7,190 nucleotides of DNA, taken from contig JAIRPU010000100.1 of NCBI GenBank assembly GCA_031256815.1, positions 1 through 7,190 of the forward strand. Direction: 5' to 3'. Below are positions 1 through 5,323 of the stretch, in pieces. The notes beneath the pieces are model-generated. The model searched no databases, was not told the origin of the DNA, and saw nothing but the letters and a program-made list of their open reading frames with translations. The position numbers were made by a program, and so were the translations under genes. Every line of letters begins with the position of its first letter. The first letter of the stretch is position 1. The stretch comes from Spirochaetaceae bacterium (lineage in GTDB: Bacteria; Spirochaetota; Spirochaetia; Treponematales; Breznakiellaceae).

Positions 1-70
1 CACGGAGCGCGTCAGGGTCGCTAAAGAGAAAAGAGAAGACGCTGGATTTATAATTGCTGTTCATTCCCAT
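1..70 (-). CDS. PD-(D/E)XK nuclease / Rpn-family transposase-like protein, N-terminal fragment
   Basis: An open frame starts at ATG 70-68, with a second in-frame ATG at 64-62, and runs off the left edge after 23 codons. The visible peptide begins MGMNSNYKSSVFSFLFSDPD and continues ALR. The pattern 'NYK-S-VFS-LFSDPD-LR' resembles the N-terminus of the Rpn/PD-(D/E)XK nuclease family proteins annotated as transposases in many Treponema genomes; the catalytic residues would lie outside the window. No strong Shine-Dalgarno sequence is seen, and TATATT at about 83-88 could be a -10 box. Family members are linked to recombination-promoting endonuclease activity, and many copies are dispersed. The call rests on a short peptide and on memory of the family. 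The gene may be intact or a remnant. Confidence 0.55.
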   Translation of the reverse strand, partial: MGMNSNYKSSVFSFLFSDPDALR

Positions 71-123
71 AAAGAAAATATACTGCAAAATCAATAAATA
101 CAAAAGCAGAAAATAGGAAAGCT

Positions 124-246
124 GCTGGCGGCTGCGGCGGCTTTGCCGCGAAGCGGGCGCGGGGCAGCCTCGGCCAACCGCGCGCGGCGCGCGGGGGCGG
201 TACACGTCCGGCGAAACTGCGTTTGCTTTCAGTGTGTTACCTTTTT
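124..246. repeat. GC-rich palindromic intergenic stretch
   Basis: This stretch lies between the nuclease-like gene and the tRNA-mimic element and is far richer in G and C than the AT-rich sequence on its left. It contains nested inverted repeats. GCTGC (131-135) pairs with GCAGC (164-168). GCGGC-TTT-GCCGC forms a hairpin at 137-149. CCGCGCGC (178-185) and GCGCGCGG (187-194) form a perfect palindrome around one base. Plus-strand open frames here have low-complexity Ala/Arg-rich translations and no start signals, so I see no gene. It may be part of a dispersed intergenic repeat. A copy count in the genome would settle this. Confidence 0.45.
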
Positions 247-382
247 GGGCGCGCAGGGATTCGCCTTCCGCTCAAAACATCCTTGTTTTTCGCTACAGGC
301 CGCCTCCGCGCCCTGCCGCCGCCATCCATGGCGGCTTTTCCGCTATCGCGGCGGGCGCTTCGGTTCGAATCCCTTCGCGCCC
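247..382 (-). repeat. Palindromic element with tRNA-3'-end-like terminal inverted repeats
   Basis: The left arm GGGCGCGCAGGGATTCG (247-263) and the right arm (366-382) are inverted copies with one mismatch over 17 bases. Both match the 3' end of the neighbouring tRNA-Val. The interior holds two further hairpins: GCGCCCTGCCGC (308-319) with GCGGCGGGCGC (348-358), enclosing GCCGCCAT/ATGGCGGC (318-335), and GCCT (263-266) with AGGC (297-300), enclosing AAAACA-TCCT-TGTTTT (274-289). A single strand could fold as a long stem with two arms at a junction. No coding function is visible. I infer a miniature or REP-like dispersed element, possibly tRNA-derived. It is not a functional tRNA because it has no D-arm or anticodon arm. 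Confidence 0.6.
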
Positions 383-386
383 TCAT

Positions 387-414
387 AAAAAAAAGAACAG
401 CGTAAACGCTGTTC
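387..414 (-). terminator. Intrinsic terminator of tRNA-Val
   Basis: On the minus strand GAACAGCG-TTTA-CGCTGTTC forms a perfect 8-bp hairpin (395-414), followed directly by eight T (394-387). It begins four bases after the tRNA discriminator base. This is a textbook Rho-independent terminator for the tRNA transcript. Confidence 0.9.
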
Positions 415-417
415 CTC

Positions 418-491
418 TGGGCGCGCAGGGATTCGAACCCCGGACATCCACGGTGTAAACGTGGCGCTCTAACCAGCTGAGCTACGCGCCC
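418..491 (-). tRNA. tRNA-Val (anticodon TAC)
   Basis: The minus strand folds as a complete cloverleaf: acceptor stem GGGCGCG/CGCGCCC, D-arm GCTC-AGCTGGTTA-GAGC, anticodon stem CCACG/CGTGG with loop TTTACAC, a 5-base variable loop, and T-arm CGGGG-TTCGAAT-CCCTG. The discriminator is A (418). The anticodon TAC reads GUA-type valine codons and, as usual for U34, probably other GUN codons. The CCA tail is not encoded (GAG follows), so it must be added by tRNA nucleotidyltransferase. The gene follows the ABC ATPase by 61 bp on the same strand and has its own terminator. The 17 bases at its 3' end recur at 247-263 and, inverted, at 366-382. Confidence 0.97.
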
Positions 492-502
492 AAAATCAAT
501 TC

Positions 503-531
503 AGCTTAGACTAAATAAATTTATAATTCAA
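503..531 (-). promoter_or_regulatory. Possible promoter for tRNA-Val
   Basis: On the minus strand TTGAAT (531-526) and TAAGCT (508-503) are separated by 17 bases, which would place transcription start a few bases before the tRNA. An alternative -10, TATAAA, lies at 525-520. Neither has a strong partner box. Read-through from the ABC operon is also possible because no terminator is visible between 553 and 491. Confidence 0.25.
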
Positions 532-552
532 GCAGGCTCTCCCGTTTGTCAC

Positions 553-1302
553 TTAAACGCCAGAGAGCTTAGCCAAAAATGCCATTGTGCGCTCACACTT
601 TGGATTGGATATAACCTCTTCCGCACTGCCTTCTTCAATAAAAACACCGCCATCCATAAAAAAAACACGGTCCGCAACTTCACGCGCAAAAGGGATTTCG
701 TGCGTTACGATTACCATAGTCATTTTTTCCGCAGCAAGAGAACGGATTACTTTTAGAATACCGGCAGTAAGTTCAGGGTCAAGCGCGCTTGTTGGTTCAT
801 CAAAAAAAAGCAGCGCCGGGTCAAGCGCAAGCGCGCGCGCAATAGAAACACGCTGCTGCTGCCCGCCGGAAAGTTCAAAAGGATAAGCGTTTTCTTTAAG
901 CGAAAGCTCCATTTTAACAAGCAGTTCTCTTGCTCTATCCTGCGCTTCTTTTTCCGAACGTCCCAAAACCCGCACCTGCGCTTCCGTAATATTCCGCAGA
1001 ACAGAAAAATGAGGAAACAGATTAAAATTCTGAAACACCAGGCCCACATTCAAGCAAATTGAATGAAGCTGCCGCGCCGGAGCATAAACGCCATTTAACA
1101 CCATGTCCTGCCCGCAAATCGTTATGCTTCCTGAATCTACAAGCTCAAGATGAGCAGCGCATCTTAACAATGTTGATTTTCCGGAACCGGAAGGCCCTAT
1201 AATTGCCGCGACTTCTCCCTGCTTTACATTAAAAGAAATATCGTTTAATACACGAAGCTCCCCAAAAGATTTACAAATTCCGCTTGCTTTTATAATTTCC
1301 AT
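553..1302 (-). CDS. Polar amino-acid ABC transporter ATP-binding protein (GlnQ/HisP type)
   Basis: This 249-residue protein is the cytoplasmic ATPase that drives import by the adjacent permease and binding protein. Its length is typical for the family. All nucleotide-binding motifs are present in order: Walker A GPSGSGKS (36-43), Q-loop glutamine in VFQNFNLFPH (Q91), signature LSGGQQQR (144-151), Walker B LLFFDE (164-169), D-loop SALD (172-175) and switch histidine in VTHE (H201). The phrases 'QNFNLFPH', 'EPTSALDPEL' and 'VTHE--FAREVADRV' are characteristic of the polar amino-acid importer subfamily. ATG 1302 is preceded by a weak AAGAG sequence. The gene follows the permease stop after 40 bp, so it is the last gene of the operon. 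The substrate cannot be read from this subunit. No motif is missing, and it should be functional. Confidence 0.96.
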   Translation of the reverse strand: MEIIKASGICKSFGELRVLNDISFNVKQGEVAAIIGPSGSGKSTLLRCAAHLELVDSGSITICGQDMVLNGVYAPARQLHSICLNVGLVFQNFNLFPHFSVLRNITEAQVRVLGRSEKEAQDRARELLVKMELSLKENAYPFELSGGQQQRVSIARALALDPALLFFDEPTSALDPELTAGILKVIRSLAAEKMTMVIVTHEIPFAREVADRVFFMDGGVFIEEGSAEEVISNPKCERTMAFLAKLSGV

Positions 1303-1342
1303 TGTTTAACTCTTTTATTTTTATACAGCCTGGCACATTATG

Positions 1343-2035
1343 CTAACTTTTGTAATAAGATAATTTTTTTTCAAACTGCGCAAAACTAACCGTAACCGCC
1401 CAGTTCATAACAAGATAAAAAAGCCCCGCGGCAAAAATCGGCGTTGTAGAAAACTCCCTTGCCGAAGCGTTTTGCGCCGCATGAAAAAGCTCGGCAACGC
1501 CTATAACCTGAGCAAGCGCCGTATCTTTTACAAGAGTTATAAATTCGTTGCCGGAGGCCGGCAGAATTCGTTTTATTACCTGCGGCAGCAAAATTCTGAA
1601 GAAGGCCTGGTACTTTGTAAAACCCAAAACTTTTGCCGCTTCGCGCTGGCCGCGCGGAATCGATTCAAGGCCGCCCCTGTATATCTCCGCAAAGTAGGCG
1701 GCGTAGTTAAGCGAAAACGCAATAATAACCGCCGTAAATCTGTTGTAAGACAATAAATATTCAAGCGCACTCCAAAAAGTTTGGTTTGATATATTTGTAA
1801 TATTTGAACGCAAAAAAGCCAGCAAATACTTTGGGGCAAAATATATAAAAATGAGCTGCAAAATCAGCGGCGTTCCGCGCATTATTAAAAGATAAAATGA
1901 AACAACAGCGCGTAAGGGAATGCTGCGCGACATTCTGCCCAGCGCTACGGGTAATGCAAGCGGGAGCGAAAAAAGCAGTGTAAGAAAAAAAACAGAAAGC
2001 GATACTCCCGCTCCCCGCAGCATAAAAAAAAGCAT
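1343..2035 (-). CDS. Polar amino-acid ABC transporter permease (HisM/GlnP family)
   Basis: This 230-residue inner-membrane subunit forms the translocation path, probably as a homodimer because only one permease gene is present. Hydrophobic spans occur at about residues 8-33, 43-66, 99-118 and 196-217. The family hallmark RGTPLILQLIFIYF lies at 53-66. The EAA loop that docks on the ATPase begins at E132 (EAAKVLGFTKYQAFFRILLPQ region) with the conserved G138. The ATG shares one base with the TAA stop of the binding-protein gene (TAATG at 2037-2033), which suggests translational coupling; no independent Shine-Dalgarno sequence is visible. Eight T follow the start codon and precede a second in-frame ATG (residue 5), so the exact start could be either. 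Loss or gain of one T would frameshift only the longer form. Confidence 0.95.
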   Translation of the reverse strand: MLFFMLRGAGVSLSVFFLTLLFSLPLALPVALGRMSRSIPLRAVVSFYLLIMRGTPLILQLIFIYFAPKYLLAFLRSNITNISNQTFWSALEYLLSYNRFTAVIIAFSLNYAAYFAEIYRGGLESIPRGQREAAKVLGFTKYQAFFRILLPQVIKRILPASGNEFITLVKDTALAQVIGVAELFHAAQNASAREFSTTPIFAAGLFYLVMNWAVTVSFAQFEKKLSYYKS

Positions 2036-2850
2036 TATTTACCAATAATTGAAATATCAGCTCCAAGCCATTTTTCAGAAATTTTTGCGACAGTGCCGTC
2101 TGCGGCCATTTCCAAAAGCGTTTCCCAAACTTTGGCGGCAAGCGCGTTGTCGTTTTTGCGGAACCCTATTCCAAAAGATTCTTCGCCCAGATTTTCATTT
2201 AAAATACGAAAATTCTTTCCTGAACGGTTTATATTATCGTTAGCCACAACCAGGTCTATTACAACGGCGTCTATTCCGCCCACATCAAGATCCATAAGCG
2301 CCGTTAAAAAATCTTTATACTCAATTATTTCTTTAACAGACGCCTTAAATTCTTTTGCTTCGTTTATTGCTTCCACAGAGGAAGAACCGGTCTGCGTTCC
2401 TATTTTTTTGTCTTTAAGATCGGCAAGTGTCTGCGCGGCGGAATCACCTTTAACAACAACAACCTGCGCATTTTTTAAATACGGCGGACTAAAAAGCACG
2501 TTTTGCCGGCGTTCTTCCGTAATTGTAAAACCGTTCCAAATACAGTCAATTTCGCCGGTGTTAAGCTCCTGTTCTTTTGTACTCCAGTCGATAGGTTGAA
2601 GCACAAGCTCTACTCCCATGCGTTTTGCCGCTTCTTTGGCAAGGTCAACATCGTAGCCTGTAATTTCGTTATTTTCGTTTCTAAAGCCCATGGGCGGAAA
2701 CGAATCATCAAGTCCAAGAATAAATTTCTTCTTGCTTAGTACAGTTTCAAGCGAACTGTCGCCGCCCTGCGCGGCGTTTGTTTTCTTTTGACACACGCTA
2801 AAAAGCGCCGCTACAAGCACACAAATAAACACAATTAAAAAACGTTTCAT
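2035..2850 (-). CDS. Polar amino-acid ABC transporter substrate-binding protein (family 3), probable lipoprotein
   Basis: This extracytoplasmic binding protein captures an amino acid and delivers it to the permease. The start is taken at ATG 2850 because a strong AGGAGG (2860-2855) lies four bases upstream; an ATG at 2871 gives only seven extra residues and has no such signal. The 271-residue product begins with a signal peptide, MKRFLIVFICVLVAALFSVC. C20 could be lipidated under the relaxed spirochaetal lipobox, although F at -3 and V at -1 are unusual. The mature part shows the SBP family 3 fold signatures: 'LGLDDSFPPMGFRNENNEITGYDVDLAKEAAKRMG', 'IDWSTKEQELNTGEIDCIWNGFTIT' and 'KIGTQTGSSS'. 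Such binding proteins take glutamine, arginine, cystine or similar substrates; the ligand cannot be assigned. It is the first gene of the three-gene importer operon and the only binding protein there. Confidence 0.93.
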   Translation of the reverse strand: MKRFLIVFICVLVAALFSVCQKKTNAAQGGDSSLETVLSKKKFILGLDDSFPPMGFRNENNEITGYDVDLAKEAAKRMGVELVLQPIDWSTKEQELNTGEIDCIWNGFTITEERRQNVLFSPPYLKNAQVVVVKGDSAAQTLADLKDKKIGTQTGSSSVEAINEAKEFKASVKEIIEYKDFLTALMDLDVGGIDAVVIDLVVANDNINRSGKNFRILNENLGEESFGIGFRKNDNALAAKVWETLLEMAADGTVAKISEKWLGADISIIGK

Positions 2851-2887
2851 ACTTCCTCCTGAAGTAAGCATTGCTATAAACTGACTG

Positions 2888-2917
2888 ATATTAGCTTAAA
2901 GTAAAACAATTATTCAA
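2888..2917 (-). promoter_or_regulatory. Possible sigma-70-type promoter of the ABC importer operon
   Basis: On the minus strand TTGAAT (2917-2912) and TAATAT (2893-2888) are 18 bases apart, and each matches consensus at four of six positions. Transcription would start about 30 bases before the binding-protein ATG. The -35 box overlaps the kinase stop codon, so read-through from the kinase gene is also possible. No terminator hairpin separates the two genes. Confidence 0.35.
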
Positions 2918-5139
2918 GGTAACTGCCTCTCTGCGTTTTTATTTGAGTAGCGGCCTTTATTACAGATGGCGGAAAAATTCGGGCAGCTTTCACATCCCCC
3001 CCCCCCCGTAAACTCCGGCGGCAAAATGCGGGTTGCTATCTCGTTAAAGTTGGAAAGCAGTATTTGTTCTTTTATCCATTCTGCAATAGTTTCTCCTTCC
3101 GGTTCAGCGTTTAACAGCTGCACAAGATATGCAAGTTCTTCGATATTCACTTTTTCGGCGGCAGAAGCTATTTTTTTTAAAAGCGTTGTATCCAGGCTGT
3201 TTTTACAAAAGTTGCAGCAATCCGGAAGCGCGCCGGAAGTTGAATGTTTTAATTTATCTCCAAGCGCAGTTTCTATTATTTTTAAATTATCGCGCATCCA
3301 TTCGCAAAATTCGCAGTGGTGCATTCTTATAAAGTCTATATCGTTATTTTTTGCGGCAAGCTCCAGCGCGGCGGCAAGTTCGCCGGAACGTTCATCACAA
3401 ATTCCGCGCGCGGCCCCTTTAATTCCATGCACAATAATAGCGTACTCCGAAAGTGAATTTGATTTATAAAACGCTTCTTTTAACTGGTGCAGCAGGCCTG
3501 GTATTGAATTGCAATAAGATTGAATTAAAAGCAGATAAACCGATTCAGAACCAAAGCGTTCCATTGCAGTTTTAATTTTAATTCCAGTTCGCTTTTCAAA
3601 TTCATCATTTAAGAAAGATGAACATTCCGCTGTGTGTTCCAAAAGCGCTGCGCGCTTTACCTTTCTTCTTTCCGGAATAAACCGGTGTAAAATTACATCG
3701 AGCTTAAAAACATCAATTGGTTTTGCAAGATATTCGGTAAAGCCGTTTTCCAAAAAAAAGCTCTCTGTATCTGATGTAATATTTGCGGTTAACGCAATAA
3801 TAGGCACTGTTTTTGCTTCCGGTAAATCAATATTATTACGAATAATTTTTGTGGTTTCTATGCCGTTCATTTTAGGCATAAGATGGTCCATAAAAATTAT
3901 ATGATACTGTTCTCCTTTTTCAGACGCTTTTGTAAATGCTTCCAGCGCTTCGCCTCCTCCAGAAACACAATCGCAATGAAGCTCGTAAGGGGCAAGCATT
4001 CCGCGCGCTACCTGAAGATTTATATCTATATCGTCTACAACAAGAACACGCCCCCATGGAATTTTATCGCGTATAAAATTGATGTGAGATTCATCTGTTT
4101 TAAACTTGTGCGCGGCGAGCTGCATTACCGCCTCGCTGCCAACAAGCGCGCTGCCGCATACCTCCTGGCGTATTTCTACACTAAAAACTGTTCCTTTTCC
4201 ATATTCGCTTGTTACTTTTATAAAACCAAACATTAAATTTACAAGTTTTTTTGTTATATAAAGTCCAAGCCCTGTTCCTTCTATGTTCCGGTTTATAAAT
4301 TTATCTGTTTGTGAATAAAGGTCAAAAATATTTTCCAGATTTTCTTTTTTTATCCCAATGCCTGTATCTTCAACAATAAAAGAAAGAACGCCTGTTGTTT
4401 TTTTTATTGGCGCATCCTGCGGTTCATCCAGGATATGGTCGTAATGCCAGTCTACGGTAAGGGTTACACGGCCTTCTTTTGTATACTTTAATGCATTGGA
4501 TAAAAGATTGTTAAGTATTTGTTTTATATGTTTTTCGTCTCCGTAAAGACGGGCGGGAAGTTCAGGAGAGCAGTTTATTTCAAATTTGACCGGCTTATTC
4601 GCAATTCGCAGCAGATTTAACGCCGAAGGTTCGCTAATCATCTGCATAGTATCATATTCACCCAAAGTAAGGTCAAACTGCATTGCTTCGATTTTGGAAA
4701 AATCAAGAATATCGTTTACATTGTTTAAAAGGTTGCTGCCGGCCATATTTATTTTTTGCAGATTTTCTTTTGTATCGCTGTTTTGATGTTTTGCCAGCTC
4801 GATATTGGTTAAGCCGATTATGGCGTTAAGCGGCGTGCGTATTTCGTGGCTCATTAACGCAAAAAAATTTGTTTTTGCGCGGGCATCATCTTCTACAGCT
4901 TTTTTTGCTTCAAGCTGAGAACTTATCAAACTTATTTCTTTGGCAAGCAGGCCAAGTTCATCATTGTGGCTTAGATTTATTTTTGTTTTGTAATTACCTT
5001 CGATGATTTTATGAACTTCGCTGCGTAAAAAGCCTATACGCTTAAACAGCCGTTTTTTATAGAAAAATTCAATAAAAAAAACTGCAAAAGCGCAGATAGA
5101 GAGCGCCAAAGCTGAACAAGCTAAAACAATCAATAACAT
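2914..5139 (-). CDS. Hybrid sensor histidine kinase (TM-HAMP-HisKA-HATPase-REC-HPt) with Cys-rich C-terminal tail
   Basis: This 741-residue phosphorelay kinase has one N-terminal membrane segment (about 2-27) followed by KKRLFKR, so the body is cytoplasmic. Domains in order: HAMP-like linker (about 30-85, with DELGLLAKEI); HisKA with SHEIRTPLN and phospho-acceptor H98; HATPase with N-box QILNNLLSNALKYT (207-220), G1 DTGIGI (258-263) and G2 GTGLGL (288-293); receiver domain with acidic D369/D370, phospho-acceptor D418, T451 and K473; HPt-like domain with HGIKGAARGI and H571; and a helical module (about 640-706) like those often found after HPt in treponemal and clostridial hybrid kinases. CxxC pairs occur at 609/612, 642/645 and 716/719, plus C641 and C726. 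The ATG has AGG six bases upstream. There is no periplasmic sensing domain and no output domain. A run of 12 G within codons 711-715 makes the last 26 residues sensitive to slippage. The stimulus is unknown. Confidence 0.95.
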   Translation of the reverse strand: MLLIVLACSALALSICAFAVFFIEFFYKKRLFKRIGFLRSEVHKIIEGNYKTKINLSHNDELGLLAKEISLISSQLEAKKAVEDDARAKTNFFALMSHEIRTPLNAIIGLTNIELAKHQNSDTKENLQKINMAGSNLLNNVNDILDFSKIEAMQFDLTLGEYDTMQMISEPSALNLLRIANKPVKFEINCSPELPARLYGDEKHIKQILNNLLSNALKYTKEGRVTLTVDWHYDHILDEPQDAPIKKTTGVLSFIVEDTGIGIKKENLENIFDLYSQTDKFINRNIEGTGLGLYITKKLVNLMFGFIKVTSEYGKGTVFSVEIRQEVCGSALVGSEAVMQLAAHKFKTDESHINFIRDKIPWGRVLVVDDIDINLQVARGMLAPYELHCDCVSGGGEALEAFTKASEKGEQYHIIFMDHLMPKMNGIETTKIIRNNIDLPEAKTVPIIALTANITSDTESFFLENGFTEYLAKPIDVFKLDVILHRFIPERRKVKRAALLEHTAECSSFLNDEFEKRTGIKIKTAMERFGSESVYLLLIQSYCNSIPGLLHQLKEAFYKSNSLSEYAIIVHGIKGAARGICDERSGELAAALELAAKNNDIDFIRMHHCEFCEWMRDNLKIIETALGDKLKHSTSGALPDCCNFCKNSLDTTLLKKIASAAEKVNIEELAYLVQLLNAEPEGETIAEWIKEQILLSNFNEIATRILPPEFTGGGGCESCPNFSAICNKGRYSNKNAERQLP
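2996..3007 (-). repeat. 12-base poly-G tract inside the kinase gene (candidate phase-variable site)
   Basis: Twelve consecutive C on the plus strand read as G on the coding strand. They form the last base of T711 and most of a Gly4 stretch. With 12 G the frame runs to 2914 and encodes the C716/C719/C726 tail. With 11 G the frame shifts to a 28-residue Cys-free tail ending at a TAA at 2910. With 13 or 10 G translation stops directly after the tract, at TGA 2992-2990. Poly-G tracts are known phase-variation sites in treponemes. Whether this one varies is not shown by one sequence, and homopolymer length is also error-prone in assemblies. Confidence 0.8.
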
Positions 5140-5164
5140 TTTTTACCTAAAATATTTTTACATA

Positions 5165-5178
5165 CGGTTAAACCGGTT
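5165..5178. promoter_or_regulatory. Overlapping palindromes at the kinase promoter (operator-like)
   Basis: The sequence CGGTTAAACCGGTT contains CGGTT-A-AACCG (5165-5175) and the perfect palindrome AACCGGTT (5171-5178), so CGGTT occurs twice directly and once inverted. It sits just downstream of the predicted -10 box and spans the expected transcription start. It could bind a dimeric regulator. No family can be named. Confidence 0.3.
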
Positions 5179-5179
5179 G

Positions 5180-5208
5180 CATATAACAATATTGCCATTT
5201 AACGGCAA
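5180..5208 (-). promoter_or_regulatory. Probable promoter of the hybrid kinase gene
   Basis: On the minus strand TTGCCG (5208-5203) and TATATG (5185-5180) are spaced by 17 bases, and each matches the sigma-70 consensus at four positions. This gives a leader of roughly 35 bases before ATG 5139. The spacer and -35 also form a weak hairpin, TTGCC-N7-GGCAA. The 184-bp gap between the exported-protein gene and the kinase shows no riboswitch or additional gene. Confidence 0.4.
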
Positions 5209-5271
5209 AAATTTATTAAATTTTTATAGTATCTTTTCTCCTTATATCTTTCCCTCCCTGTTTAATAAACA

Positions 5272-5294
5272 CGCGGGCTGCCCCGCGGCTTTTT
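5272..5294. terminator. Hairpin terminator after the exported-protein gene, possibly bidirectional
   Basis: CGCGGG (5272-5277) and CCCGCG (5282-5287) form a six-bp all-GC stem around CTGC, 37 bases downstream of the stop at 5324. On the minus strand it is followed by TGTTTATT, a modest T-rich tail that would end the leuA/exported-protein transcript. On the plus strand it is followed by GCTTTTT, a better tail, but no plus-strand gene ends here. Confidence 0.55.
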
Positions 5295-5323
5295 ATAATT
5301 AAAATTCCTGTTTTAACGGTTTG

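Noticed and set aside
247..382. The element considered as a second tRNA gene or tRNA pseudogene
   Set aside because: Only the acceptor/T-arm 3' half is present, in two inverted copies. No D-arm, anticodon arm or spacing fits a tRNA.
143..458. Three overlapping plus-strand open frames of 60-81 residues
   Set aside because: They run through the GC-rich palindromes, the tRNA-mimic element and into tRNA-Val on the opposite strand. Their translations are low-complexity and lack start signals.
2851..2871. Upstream ATG at 2871 as the start of the binding-protein gene
   Set aside because: The AGGAGG lies between it and ATG 2850 and is well placed only for the latter. The signal peptide also begins naturally at MKRF.
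3171..3178. A8 tracts (coding strand) in the kinase gene here and at 4398-4405 as further phase-variation sites
   Set aside because: Runs of eight A are expected by chance in AT-rich Lys codons and are short compared with known variable tracts.
5130..5198. A 22-codon upstream frame (ATG 5198 to TGA 5130) overlapping the kinase start, considered as a leader peptide
   Set aside because: It has no ribosome site, and its ATG lies upstream of the predicted transcription start, inside the promoter spacer.
5140..5323. A riboswitch or T-box leader before the kinase gene
   Set aside because: Only short hairpins, a promoter and a terminator are visible. No conserved aptamer motif is recognisable, and the predicted leader is about 35 bases.
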